DNA of 64,000 nucleotides from Austropuccinia psidii. Its lineage: Eukaryota; Basidiomycota; Pucciniomycetes; Pucciniales; Sphaerophragmiaceae. The notes below the pieces were generated by a model. That model was not told the DNA's origin, made no database searches, and worked only from the letters and a program-made list of their open reading frames with translations. This document shows, one piece after another, positions 1 to 13,500 of this stretch. Positions within the stretch are counted from its first letter, which is position 1. Each line of letters opens with the position of its first letter. The stretch is taken from assembly GCA_023105745.1 (NCBI GenBank), contig JALGQZ010000002.1, positions 40,655,997 to 40,719,996 on the forward strand, read 5' to 3'. A program made the translations under genes and the position numbers.

Positions 1-1960
1 AGTTCCTTCTTCCATGAATTTCTTTCATTTCTGTGTACCAGATACTAGCATGTCCTTTGAATGCGGTATTCAATATATCAGTAATCCAGTAATATGGTAT
101 GCTTGGTACATCAATAAAAAGTCAATCAATATAATGAATGAGCTCCATATGATAATATTCTCCTGTTCCAGAAAGTTTGGGCCAGCTTGAGGCCTCTGGA
201 AGCTGTTTTAATGCTTCCTTCTCAGAGTAAGACATGTTATCTCCATCTTGGTATTTATTTGGAGACCTTGCCTTATTCTCCAACAAGAAATCTGGTCTGA
301 TATCTTCTTGGTGGTATGGATTATCCAAAACATTTCCTTGTGGTTAGGGCTTCATGTTTTGGTAGAAATTAAACACTTTGTTTAATTCTTGATCCAGACA
401 ATCCCTTTCCCTTTTTCAGTGGTGTTTCTCTTCAAATACTTTATTCAGTCTTTTGTTGGTTTCTTCAGAGGCTTTGCTTGATTTATCATGGCCTGCTTGA
501 AGAGGTTTGACAATTTTATCCATTGAGGCTGTTAATTTTTCCATCCTCACATGTCTTCCTTGGAGTTCTAAAAACGCTTGTTTGAGTTTTCTCTTCAAAT
601 TGGGACATTTGTAACCACAGTAATTCACTTTTTAAGTTAATCTCAAGTGTGACAACACTGTGTTCATTCTTAGTGGGGGTAATATTTCTATTAGTAGGGC
701 TACTGATTCTAGAAGTATTTACAACTATTTCTGGCTCTTGTGTACTTCTTTCACCAAGTCCAACAGCTTCTGGATTATTGGGTCTGACTCTCTCTGCCTT
801 TGACTGGAAGAAGTCTTTTTTTTGCCCTTGTATCCTTGTCTTCTCCTGGAAACTACCTGGGATTGTGAAGAATGGTAACTCTTGGCCACTTATCTGCTGG
901 TGCCTGAGTGCTGTGAATCCACTGGAGAGCTGGGTTGGTCTACTCCTTGTGAGCCTGAAGGATTCAGAGTAGGCCCTGTCTGGTTAAGCTGTTCTTATAT
1001 AGCTTGGATAGTGGCTTGATTCTCCCTTATCCTGGTTTCCCTCTCCTCCAGGAGTCTGAACTGCCTGGTGAGATTCCATCCTTTGGTGATTACCATAAGA
1101 TCTTTGAAGGATATCTCTTTGAGACATATCTTCTGGAAACTTGCTCCAAGTTATGCCTAGTGGGATGCCAGGTTGAACCTCTTTCTGTCCATGATCCATT
1201 GGAAAAGATCTTTGAGGAGTTGGTGGAGCTGAAGAACTTGAGCCATATCCTTCCATTCCTCTGGTTTGAGGTTTCTGTTTAATTGGAAGGTTAATGGCAG
1301 AGTGGGTATGATTTCCCTCAGTTTCTTTCCATCCACCACTGTGTCCAAGGTGTTCTCTTCCAGGTCTTCTGGTTCTGAAAAGGCCTTCTCTGTTCTCTGG
1401 CTGGTTCCTTGGGATTCCAAGGTTCCTGAGGTGTACATGTGACATATCAGTGTTTGAAAGCAGGCAAAAACTTAGTGTTCTTAGGTTATTTACCTTTGAC
1501 TGTGACTTTTACAGATTTGTTATCAACTAATTTGGGGGATTTTCCTTTAGAAGTTACAACTGGGCTAATTACTTTAATCTTCCCTGTACAATTTATTAAG
1601 GTTTGTTTACCTTGTATTGATTCAGAGTTTTGTGGTTTTCTACTCCTCTTAGTGGAAATTGGTGTCCACTTCTTGGCTTTGATGAATCCTTCACCATGCC
1701 TCTTTCCTTTTTCCTTGCTTTCTGGTTCTGAAGGTATCACTGGTTTACTGCCTTGTGATTGGGTTTCAAGTGGTATGAAGTGTTTTTCCACTGAATCAAA
1801 GAGGAAAAAAGAGGGCTTATGTCAGTTAAGACTTCTTAAAATGCTGTTTGCACGTCTAAGAATGGCCTCTGGGAAATATATTTCTATATTGTGCCCTAGT
1901 ATTATGGTCTTGTAATTGAAATTATCAATTACAAACCAAAAATACTCTTTTGCGGATTGC
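1..1960 (-). pseudogene. Ty3/gypsy family A gag remnant, truncated by the window edge
   Basis: Minus-strand reading pieces, in order from the 5' end, lie at 1791-1486, 1438-1157, 628-416 and 328-122, in shifting frames with stops between them. The pieces are rich in K, E, Q and S. They end in a block (KLSGTGEYYHMELIHYID, about 185-122) that matches the start of the capsid-like domain in the neighbouring Ty3 elements (compare HFSGEGEYDHMEFIRGID near 30,450). I therefore call it the gag part of a separate Ty3/gypsy family whose protease, reverse transcriptase and integrase lie left of position 1. At least four frame changes or stops make it non-functional. Family resemblance to rust Ty3 gag is from memory; the shared block is visible here. 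Confidence 0.6.
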
Positions 1961-2400
1961 TGGTGTTCTGTTCGTATACCAGTATCCCACAGATTAACTT
2001 TTAATTAACAAGTGTAACTTCAAGTGGTTCTGCAATGGGAAGTTGCGGATATCAATATGCCCAACCATGCCTCTGATACTGTTATTTATAATGAAAAGGG
2101 TGTTCTTTTTAATGACAAAAGAACAAGATTAATTTCTTCAAGTGTTTTAATATAAAAAAAAACACCAAAAATGAATTTTGGTGGTGATCAAATTATAATC
2201 AACCACATCAAAAATAGTAATAAGAAAAAAAACCACAGTGGTATCTCTATTATATACCACTCAAGAAAAAATAATGAAGGATATGTATTATATTATTTTT
2301 TTAATATTTTACCCCTAAAAAGAGAAACAATAGTGTCAGAAATAAAGATTTAAAAGAAAAAACTCACTTTTTGCAAAAAATAGTCCAAAAATTCAAGAGA

Positions 2401-2418
2401 AACACAGACAGGCCCCCA
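2401..2418 (-). promoter_or_regulatory. Primer-binding site of the family A element
   Basis: Reading the minus strand away from the LTR that begins at 2,422, a few T residues are followed by TGGGGGCCTGTCTGTG. A TGG a few bases inside the 5' LTR is the usual start of a tRNA primer-binding site, complementary to a tRNA CCA end. The family B element (32,358-32,375) has the same TGGGGGCC core in the same position. The tRNA used was not identified. Confidence 0.6.
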
Positions 2419-2421
2419 AAA

Positions 2422-3784
2422 TGTCAGGCTACTTCTATGAAGAGGTGATATTTACAACCTAAACTATCACTGTTACACAGATAATAATGATAAAAAGGGG
2501 TTTTAAATAAAGTAAAAGGGCTTTACTATTAGTGGAATAGTGGTGGTGAGCACTACTGAAAGCCCTGGGTACAGCTTTATCAGTTGGATTACTATAATGA
2601 AAGCTACAATACTTACGTTTGGAGTATAACTGACTTATTTTCCAAGGTTATAACTGTTTTGAAAGTTGTACTACATAGGAATTCAAGAAGAGGATGAGAA
2701 TTCTTCTTTTGGGAAGAGAAAGAGCCCTTTTTATCCTTAAATTGGGTGGAAAGGTCCTCTGGATCACTTCACATGGTGGAAGTGAAGATTTTTGACTTCA
2801 GAGTACTTGCTTGTGGTTTTCAAAAGGCCTGTATACTCTGTATTGGGCTCAGATGTGGTTTTGAAACCACATCTGGGCAGTTTTCCCCAATACAGGGTGA
2901 AAATCTTCATCTGGGGACCACACAGCCCTCTTCTGACATGCATGACACATAGAATGCTGTACAAAACCTGTATGGGACCCCAGTATTGAAGTATAAAAAC
3001 TTTTCCTTGTCTTTTTCACACCTCATAATCATATTTATGGGAAAATATCCCACAGTAAAGGTGTATTGACCAAGCTGTGGGATTTTGATCTTAAAGCTTC
3101 TATAGCTTTGGCAGGTTTCAAGATATTGAGCTCAAAAATGGTTCATTGTGTATCCCTGGATAAAATATACATAATTGTACCTCATTTGGTATGGCAAAGT
3201 TATGCTATGTTCAATTTTTGTTGTTCAGATATATGATTTTCTCAAAATCCAAATAAAACTTATTTGTCCCATAACCTTTGTTCTAGATAAGATATGGGGA
3301 AACAGATGACACCATCATATAGCTCTGAGTTTGCTCTTCCCAAAAAAACCTCACTTTGCATATCTCAAACTAAAACTGTAAACGTTAGATGAGAGGTGAA
3401 TATCTTATTCACCCTTATTTGACCTTATTTTGGCCATAAATTCTGTAGTTTTGGTGCTAGCTCAGTTTGACTAATACCATTGGATATCCTTGACCTAGAG
3501 CTTCAATTTGAATACCCATTTCCTGGGGTTAAGCCTATTCCTCTGTATTTCAGATGAGAGGTGAAAATTAAGGTTTATGCTCAGCAACTTCTTTCAGAAG
3601 GAATTGCTTTGTTATTATTTTTTTTATGGTGATGGGACTTGTGTATTTTAAAAAAGGTTATTTTCCTCTTTTGTTTTATACCTTTTGAGCTGTTTTGGCT
3701 CAGATCCATTTTTTGGTGGTATTTTCCTCTGCCGTTGGTCTATGGGGTTTGGCTGTCATGCTTGTGCTCCAGTTTTGAGTCACA
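2422..3784 (-). repeat. 5' LTR of the family A Ty3/gypsy element (inner edge firm, outer edge approximate)
   Basis: The segment begins (plus strand) with TGTCAGGCTACTTC directly after the primer-binding site, as expected for an LTR end with 5'-TG. The outer edge is set where sequence homologous to family B resumes (about 3,798); a plausible terminal CACA lies at 3,781-3,784. There is no second copy in the window to fix the boundary. Small open frames inside have no support as genes. Confidence 0.5.
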
Positions 3785-3797
3785 GGCTGCCATATTA

Positions 3798-6700
3798 CAC
3801 ATGTGTGCTTATTCCTATGTTAAGTTATACTTTAAAGTAAATGAAATCTTCCTTAATCATATGATTTCTTCCATATTTCATCTAAGGCATGTATTAAGGA
3901 ATTATCTTCAGATTAATTAGTAAGTATTGGGCATAGGATGCTACAATTCTTATCCTGAGTATAACTATTTCTTACTTCCTCAAAAAAGTTAGTGTTAAGG
4001 TCTGCAGCACTGATTCATGCAATTGGGTCTTGTGGGGAAGCTTCTTTTGGCACATAAGAAGGATTGTCAATGTCATTTGGTAATTTCCATCTGCTTAGTC
4101 CATCTGCATTTTTGTAAATATTACCATCTTTGTGTACAATGGTCATATTACCCCTATATTCCTGTATGGGTATTTGCCATCTGCACATATGTCTGTTGGG
4201 GTTTTTCATTTTTAGAAGTGATTTAACAGCGGTAAAATCTTTTATCACTTCAAAAACACATCCTTCAAGAAAGTAATTAAGTTTCTTCAAGACTTAGACA
4301 AGGCATAGAAATTCCATTTGACTTGCTCCATATCAGGCTTCAGTAGGTTTTATCTGCCTATATATGAAACATATGGGTCCTTCTACAGGTTTGTCATTTA
4401 TAAGTTGGACTTTATGAAGTGCAGAACACAGCCCATCTCCTCATTCATCAATATAAAGTTTGAAGGATAGCTTAAAATCTGGCATTAGTAAGAGTGGAGC
4501 AGTGTTTAAGGCTTTTCTCAAGGATTCAAAGGCTTTGACTCTGTCAACAGTCATTCAAAATACTGTGTCTTTATCACACAATATATAAAGAGGTCTTTCT
4601 ATGGATGAAAAGTCCTTAATTTAATGTCTGTAGTATCCTGAAAATTGCAAAAATGACTGCATTTCCTTTTTTTTCTGAGGCATAGTTTTCAGTAGTACTG
4701 CTTAAACTTGTTTTTGTCAACTCCAAGGGATAGACCAGATGCTACATGTCCCAGGGCTTTGAGTTCTTTGAGTCAAAAATGAAATTTTTTCAAAGAAATT
4801 GTCACGTTTACAGATTTTATTTTTTCTGAAACTCTGGATAATCTGTACATATGTTACTCCCAAGTCTTGAAGCAGACAATAATTTCATCAATATAAATTA
4901 TTAACCATCCTTCTTAAAGTTCTTTAGGGAAGATCTCATTCATCATTCTTTGGAAGTGTGAAGGTTCATTTTTGATACCAAAAAGGCATGCTTAAGTATT
5001 CATATACTCCAAAATGAGCAATAATTCTAAAATATTTCCTTCCTCTTGGTGGAACTACATTTTGATGGAATCCTTTGAGGAAATACATAGCTCTTATTTA
5101 CACTGCTTGAGGTATTTGAGTGGGGGAAATTTGGATCTTTGGTATAAAATACCTTTCTGGAATGTTGTGAGTGTTCAGAGCTCTAAAGTCCCCAACCATT
5201 ATTAATTTTCCATCATGCCATTACACTATGACTGGTTTAGCTTTTTCTACTTCCTTATTGTGGCCAACTTTTAATAATACACCAAGCTCCAGAAGTTCTT
5301 TAATATGAAGCTCAAGGGGTCCGATTGAGTTTGGGCTTTCTGGGTATGCAGGCCTTCTCAAGAGTGGTGGATAAGGTCTTTCCATGTTCAAAATAATGTC
5401 AACTTCATGACCAACAATTTCCCCAAGTGGTTTGTTATCTTATGCAAAGGCTTCTTTGTGGTCATATAAAAGAGTATAAAGTTCATTTTCCTGTTTATCA
5501 GTAAGACAAAGGCTTACTACAGCTTCATTCAACTGCTCAGACTTGAATTTCTCAAACTCCAAGCTGACTGGTGATACTTCATTTAATGTAATTTGTCTTT
5601 TAAAAGGTAAATAGGCAAATTTTTGACACTTATTGTGCCCAATAGCAAAGTATCTGTCTTTACTTTTATGTAAATCTATGCCATACATGATTAAGTAATC
5701 ATTTTCCAATATAGAATGGGTACTAGAGCAGTTTTCCATAACAACAAATTAAACAGTAATTCTTAAATTTCCATTAATATGTGGAGATATGACAGTAGTT
5801 TAAAATACTCCTAATTCTTTCATTGGATTACTTGCACTGTTGAATTTTATGACATCACTTTGTAATAGTTGATCTTCAAAATTTGGTACACAGTGTTTAA
5901 GAAAATATTTTCCAACACAAGAGCAGAAGGATCCTGGGTCAAGAAAAAGCTTAGTGGGTTTTTTATCAACTACCACTTCTGTTATACAGGAATTACCAGC
6001 TGTATAACCTTTTCCACTTTTTGGTTTGGTTTTCATGAGTTGTGCATCTTGGAATTTTGACATATCAAGTTGACCATTTCTCACTTATGGCAAGTGGGAA
6101 TAATATTCCATGTTGTCAAACTTGACATTGATATTTTCTATCTATTTTGAAGATTCAGAAAATATTGATGATTTGTCATCTGATTTTTCTTCATTTACAT
6201 CATCTTTTTCAGCATTGGGTTCTTTCTCAATTTCAATTTCATTTATTTTTCCTCTTTTTGGACATGTATTAGCTGAATGTGTGGTTCTTTGGCAAATATG
6301 GAACTTTGTGATTACCGCTGCAGATTTATACTTCATATTACTATATTTTTCTTTGGTATTTCTGTCCACAGAATCTTTCTAAGGTGTATTAAACCTTGTT
6401 TTGAGTTTCACCCTACTAGGACCAATTATGGTTCTGTTGGTTAATTCTTTTAATATATTTAGAATATCTTCTGCTGAATATTGTTCAGTAGTACTGCTAT
6501 TGACAGCATGCTCCAAGTCACCTCCACATTGTCTTGGAATTTTTCTGTGAATCATAAATTCTGACATGTCAAGATATAATGCTGTTAATCTGTCTTTCTG
6601 TTGAAAAATCCATGGTAAATCTTTGTCTTTTTCAGAATTAAATTTAGAATATTCAAATTCTGTTTCCACCTTAAATCTCCAAGCATCATTGGGCCATTTA

Positions 6701-8317
6701 TCAATAATTTGGGTTTTTCAACAAGTCCAACATTGGTGCCGATGTGCTTGTGTCAATTTGATATACCATCTATGAAATTATTTGGAAAACAAGGTGTTAA
6801 ATCTTGCTGTTACCAATATGTCTGGTAATTCAAAATCTTCTTTAATCAATTCAATACCTCTTATGAATTCATATGGTCATATTCTCCTTCACCACTGAAG
6901 TGGGGCCATTCTTTAATTTTGGTACTTCTTTCAAGAGTGCTTGGCCCATTTATGGTTTCAAGTTATGGAAAGAAGTGTAAAATTCATTTTTTAATTGTGA
7001 CTTTTCTACATCCAATACTTGTGGGTTGAGATTTCCTGTAGCTTCATTTTGATTCAGTGTAGACATTCTTGGTAAGGTGTTCATTAATTGTTCAATTTCA
7101 TTCATTTTACTGGTGCTACACCTTTGGGATTTTTTGTATTAAATTTATTACTTCAATTGTATACATTTCTTCTTTAAGTGTTATTTCTTGCCATAATTCA
7201 GTTTGTCTATCATTATTGGAAATGACTTGATTCAATTTCATTGTCAGTTTTGATAATTCCTCTTGTGAGGTATCAAAACACTTTTTCAAGGATATTGTAT
7301 ATGTCTTTACTTCAGTAAATGAGCTTGAAATATAATCAAGGACTTTCTTATTATCTGCTTTGATGATACTCATGGCTTGTTTTATTCTTGTTTCAGTTAT
7401 TTCATCAATATTGAAGTGTAAGTTCTCTTATAATTGCAGATTGTTCATTTATCTTGTTACTAAATGAACTGTCATGATTGGAAGTTTTAATTGATCTTAA
7501 AAAAGTATCAAAACACATAAGTATTTCATTTATCTGGCTAAAACTTAGATTATTTGTGTTAAGATTGTTACAAATTGATAAATTCTTATCAGAAATATGA
7601 CTTTTCATGTTATTTATAGCTATATACAAGTTTGGAATTCCACCCAGAATTTCATAAATTATTTCTGATGTTTTAATCTTGCTTCCTCCTTTTTCTGTAA
7701 TTCCATCATGGTTTTAGCCATCTGAAATACATTTTCTATGGCATCCTGCTGAGTCTTTGGTATTCTGAATCCCTGGATGTATTACTTTGTGTCTGGTGCC
7801 TTGCCTTTGCCCTTGTTCTGAGTTTCTAGATGCATTTTCACATTGTGATTTCTTCTGCTGGCTATTGAAGCTGTTTTTGGCATGTGTTTGGGTGGTGGAG
7901 GGTTGTTTTTCCTCAATTCTTCTGTTAAGAGCCTCATGTTTTCCTTTTCCATCAATGGATGCCATCCATTGTGTAACTTGCAAGTGCTGTGATGCCCCAG
8001 AAACTTTCTCACAGTCAGAATTCATGAAGTTTTTCCACAGATCTGCAGGGATCTGGTACTTGTTTTGCTGAAAGGCATTGTTGTAAGCCTTCTAGCTGGC
8101 TTTTTAAATGTCCACTAAGGCTTCTTGGTGTGTTATCAGCTCTGTTTGAAGGTAAAAAAGTGTTATCAGCATCAGAATGGAATAATTTGTCAATTTGGGA
8201 TTCATTTATTGACCTTTTCCCTTCTGTAAATGATTGGCTTCTGTCATAATCATTTCTACAGCCTTTTGAAGAGATTCTTGAGGGGTTATAGCTTGCTCAT
8301 GATCTGGTTTAAGGCAT
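3798..8317 (-). pseudogene. Decayed gag-pol of a family B Ty3/gypsy element
   Basis: This is a diverged, broken copy of the polyprotein at 25,993-31,917. Recognisable blocks on the minus strand, 5' to 3', are the N-terminal region (8,317-7,116), the capsid-like part (6,669-6,379), the zinc knuckle (6,369-6,142), the aspartic protease (DPGSFCSCVGK near 5,930), reverse transcriptase (about 5,440-4,700) and RNase H with its tail ([19 protein letters not shown]; 4,290-4,015). Stops and frameshifts separate nearly every block. Catalytic damage is visible: the reverse transcriptase YIDD box reads YIDE at about 4,886-4,897, and the first cysteine of the CCHC knuckle is phenylalanine. Homology stops at about 3,798, within what is the stretch before integrase in the better copy. 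Integrase and the far LTR are absent, probably displaced left of the window by the family A insertion. Confidence 0.85.
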
Positions 8318-8765
8318 AATTACAATTAAAAATCTCAAAATATTATTTTTACATCAAAACAATTACTATTGGCCAAATTCTTTTCCTTTTGGAGAGTATT
8401 ACTTATTCCCAAATTGATTAATTCTAAATAAACTGGCTCCTATTTATTTTTCTTGGTTATAATAACTGTGCTGTTATAATCAGAATTGACTGTACTTTCA
8501 GGGATAATGCTAGTAGCTGTTGATTCAGTTGCAATATTTTCTTATCTTCCCATGTTTTCAGACACCAAAATTAATGAAAAAAGCAATTAATTATGTAAAA
8601 AAGATGTTTTTCAAAGGAGAAGAGAAAAAATTAAGCCTTAATTATTATATGTAAAAGTTTAATTTTTTATGAATTTTTTGTATTATAAGTATTTTTTATG
8701 TATTTTGAAATTTTTCAATATAAGGAAAAGGATTTAAAAAAAGTAAAAAAAATATCACAAATAAG

Positions 8766-8787
8766 ATATCATGGCTGGGCTTCCAAA
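8766..8787 (-). promoter_or_regulatory. Degenerate primer-binding site of the decayed family B element
   Basis: On the minus strand this reads TTTGGAAGCCCAGCCATGAT, aligning with TTTGGGGGCCCAGCCGTGAT of the better copy at 32,377-32,358. It abuts the LTR inner end, as expected. Confidence 0.55.
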
Positions 8788-10591
8788 TTTAAGGTGTGGA
8801 TATGAAACTTTTAGTAAAAATAAAGTACTTTTCCTCTCCTCAAAATTTGTATAAGGTACAATTCAATTAAAAATAGTAAAATTTGAGAGTTTTTAAGATA
8901 AAATAGACCAAATTTATTTTTTTTAACTTTATGAGTATAAAAAAAATAATATTATGAGTATTTATTGTTTTTTCAACAATAAACATTTATCCAGAAATAT
9001 TTTACAAGAGATATTTAAGGCTACAAAAGAAATTTTTTCAAGAGCAATTTCAATTGGAATTAATTTAGCAAAGAACTGAAGGCAATTAATATAAGAAAAA
9101 ATTCTTTAAAAAGAATATTAAAGAGAAAACACACCCAAAAGTTACCAGAACTAATTTGGAAACAAAGTGACAAAGCTAACAGTGATGAAAGATGCTTTAA
9201 TTCACTTATGGGGTGGTTCAAGGGTAAAAATTATTATATAAGAGTTACAAATAATGATTATGATGATTTTTTTCTGTTTTTTAATAGGTTTAAAATGATA
9301 TGAAAAGGGTGTTTGGAATCTTTTTCTGATTTTTTTAACAGTTTTTGAATTAATTATAAAAGGAAAAGATTCTAACATGAAGAGAAAAGTGGGGCAAAGA
9401 AGACATTCTTTTATAGCCACCAATTTTCTTACTCCAAAAGTGAAATTTACTCTTATCAGTAGTGAAAAACACTCTTACAACAGAAACGTCAATTATGCCA
9501 TCATTGAACCTTGTTTTGGACCAAAAAAAGGGCTGACTTTTATGATTTTTTTGCTATTGTCAGCTATTTCAGACCCTTAAATCAGCCATTGCTACCGTAA
9601 TAAGTAGTTTCAAGCCTTAAACACACATCAGAATGTGTGTAAGAGACATCAAAATTAGTTAAAACTGTTTTTGCCAAGATTTTTTCAGCTTAAGGGTAGT
9701 TTCACCCCTTGGCAACAGGTAAAATTGACCTGATTAGTATCAAAATCTTATCAGAAATTGAGTCACAGACCCTGTGACTCAATTCCAGGACATGATTGTT
9801 AAGCTTTTGCATGAATTTGGAAAACCCATGCCTGTCAGAAAGGATTCTGGGGGAGTCTGGCACCCTTGGAGCCAAGATTCCTTTTCCCCCAGAATTAATC
9901 TTTCAAATTTATTTGTTCTCTAATTCCTCATCATTTATTATACTTTCAATTTAAATATGTAATTCAATGGAGTTTTTAAAGTACACAACTGTAATAATTG
10001 ATACCTCATATTTAAATCAAAGCTCATTTATGTAATGCACATGCAAATTTTGACATTTCAATTTCTCATAACTTCTAAGCTTCACGCCACACCCCAATTT
10101 TAACACAAAAATTTATGGTTAAAACCACTTAGGGTGTGAATTAAGATAAGGTTTTGAGGATTTTCAATTTGCATACAGAAAACACTAAAAACTTAATTTA
10201 AGCTTATTTAGAGTTGAGTTACAGAAATTTCACCTAGAGGTGACCTCACCTTATTTTTTATGAGGAATCCAATGGTGAAAGAATTTCCATAAGTTTATTC
10301 ATTGGATAAAAATTTATAATAAATTTTGTATAAATATTTTCCAAAAATATTTTAATTTTAATATTTTTGTTGAAAAATTAAATTTTTCAAGTAAAAATGT
10401 GTTTTTCAAATTTTAAAATTCAATTTAATTTTGATTTGAATTTATAATGAAAATTTTCATTTTATATATAGATATTATATTTATATTTTAAAATTTTTTC
10501 ACTAATATAAATGAATTTATTTATTTATAACTATAATATGATTTTTCATTTGTGGTCTTTTGGGTATATAAAAATACCTCTAAGGCTCACA
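8788..10591 (-). repeat. 5' LTR of the decayed family B element
   Basis: About 1.8 kb, homologous along its length to the LTRs at 24,151-25,969 and 32,378-34,182. Shared landmarks are the GGTGTGGATATGAAACTTT start, the ATGAAGAGAAAAGTGGGGCA block (about 9,377), the CATTGGATAAAAA block (about 10,300) and the terminal CTAAGGCTCACA. The first TG has decayed to TT. As in the other copies, a short open frame (9,377-9,580, plus strand) lies within. Confidence 0.9.
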
Positions 10592-13500
10592 AGAACTATC
10601 ATTCCTTAAATGGTTATAAATATGAATATTTGTCCCATTTTTCGTTGATTTTATTTTTTTGAAAAAAATATTATAAAAAAAAAATTTTTTAATGCTAAAA
10701 ACATGTTAAGAAGCCCTTGGACATAAATTCAATTAATAATAGCTAGCTTTCACACACTAACTTAACCCAAAAAAGGTCTTTTGTATTCATTGAATCCCCC
10801 AATAAGGTAGTAAATCTTTAAATATGTTCTTATTTCCCTCTCTTCCAGGTTCCTTGTTCACAAGAGCTTCAAAAATACATTTTTAATTATACTTTCAAAT
10901 TCTACAATTTCTCATGTCATAGAGAGTGGTGTTATAGAGCTGTGTGCCATTTAATTCAAAATAAAGAATGAAAATTACAAGATTTTAGTGCAAATATTTA
11001 TGGAAAACTCCAAAGAAATAAGCTTAGCTATCAATTAATTCCTAATTTATCCCTACCTTCACAGAATTTGGATAGACTTTAATGGTATGAAGATATGGCC
11101 AAGGTTTAAAAAGTAACTGGATTTCCATGCTTGACATAAGAAGTATAATTTTTAATAGATATGATATACCAGTATTAGTTTGTTCATCCATCTAATAATT
11201 CACATTTTTACCTCATTTCTGTCCTTAAAATAAGAAACCTGTGATTTTCATTTTTTTATCAAACAATATTTCTTACTATACCCCTCTTAATTTCATCCTA
11301 TGAAAGGAATTCCTAATTTGGATGTTCATTTTTTACCACAAGCTCTGGGTTGAGCTAATCAATACCAGGATAAATCTCTGCTCTATCTAATAGAAGTCCC
11401 TGAAACCCTCACATAATTTACCAAATATTTTGAATTTTACTCTTATTAATCTTTCTGATATTTTTCTTCTACATAATTTTGAATAATTCTGACTTCAATA
11501 CGTCTAGCTTTTGAGCCTCCCCCCACTTGAACTTCTTTTCAATTAGTTTTTTGGTATGTAAATTCATTATGACATAATCTCACCTTAAGAAAGCATATCT
11601 TTTATGTATCAATGTCATTTTCATTAATCTTTATTCCAAAAAAATTCCAATTAAATTATTTCAACTAAAAAACATGGTTTTGAACTATTCATGAATCATT
11701 TCATCAAAATTTAGCCTGAAGAAATTCCAATTTTACAAAAATAAATAAAATTAGTTAAATTAAAAACAACCTTTCCTGAGAATTAATTGAAAAGAAAATT
11801 GGGAAATTTTTAAAAATTCCAAAAACAAATGAAATTGTAAAATTGAATAATTTGAAAAAAAAATTATCAAAATCTAAGTATGTTAATTTTTTGATTACTT
11901 TTTTTTATGGAATTTTTTCTCTAATGATTGGAAATTAAAAGACCTTATTATTACCATTTTTTGTTGTTTCAATAATTCAATAACTTGATGCTAAAATAAC
12001 CCTCAAAATTAAATTGCAAAAATTGGAAAAATCAAAGGTAATGCTTTTTAAATGGTTCCTCAAATGACAATTATTATTATTATCACTATAAAAAGAAATT
12101 TCAATAAGAAAAAATAGAAATTAAATAATGGTAATTATTCATTTCTAATTATTTTTCTCTTAATGGAATTATTCTTCACAAAATAATTTTTGAATACATA
12201 AAATATATCCTAAAAAACTTAATTTTTCAAAGAAAAACATATGGAAAAAGATTTGTTTTGTGAATTGAACACTAATTACCCTTTTTGGGGGAGGTTGAGA
12301 TTTAAAATCCACTTCAAAATTTGATAAGTAAGGAATCTTGATTTTTTTGAAAAAACAAAATAATTTCTTTTCTTTTTTTTCTCTTTTTTTGCTTATTTAA
12401 ACCACCATCATTATTCAATACAAAAAAGAATATTCTCTTATTTTTAAGATACTTGTTTTTTAACAAGAATAAAAGAACTCAAATATAAGATTTTTTGAAA
12501 AAAAGAAATAAAATGAGTATTAGTAATGAACTTTTATGTTGAAAAGGAATCAAATGAAAATTAGAGTTAGTTTTTTTGATAAGAAAGCTAAACTGACTAA
12601 AAATTAAATAATTATCTTTTGACTGAATTTACTTTAAATTTTCTATTGTTTATTTTTTTTATATTTTTTTTGAAAGAAAGTCTTTATTATTTTGAATCAA
12701 AACTTAAATTGTGTTTACTTAATTATCATTTTTTATTTCAATATCATTATGCTAATAGCTCAAATCAATTAAATAATAAGTATATATCTTGACAAAATAT
12801 AATTAATCATCTTTAATTTATCCTCTCTTTTATTTAAATACGTACATATATATAATAGAAAATCTCAAAACTTCTTGATACCGCATTGGAATGATGCAGG
12901 TTTGAAGCAAGTTCCACACATAAAACCCCTCTTTTTCTTAAATTCAACTGCTTAATTTCTCATCTGAGTGACCCTGGATTTCACCAAGATTTTTAGTGTT
13001 GTAAAAAAAATTATTTTCCAATTTGAAACCCAATTGATATTTTAATTTCCATTTTTTCGAGTGCTCAACAAATCACATTTTTGGTCATTTTACAAACATC
13101 ATCCACTTTTCAAATTGTGTACAACAATACTCATAAGTAATCTCAGTGGAACAGTTTATTTTAAATTACTCTTCATCAACTTAAGAATTGAACTTCTTCT
13201 TCTGCAATTGTTCTGAATTTTATTAGGCTTGAGATAGGTTTCTTGAAAAATTGCCCATATCAAGTTCCAAAGATTTAATCTATCCTTCAAATCCACCTCA
13301 TCAATATTGAAGTCTGCTATTCAGGTCAATAAGAATTCCTGAAACTGGTTTAATCTTATTGCAGAAGATATTGAAGACCAATGGAGACAATCAAAGAAGA
13401 AATATACTTTGACCAAGAACTTCCAGAGTGCTACTGAATGAGTGGTCCAGAGGATGATGAGATAACGAGCATGAAGACAATGACTTTTAATCTGGAGAAA

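Noticed and set aside
649..1915. Plus-strand frames of 92-158 codons
   Set aside because: They are antisense to the family A gag remnant and contain no recognisable domain.
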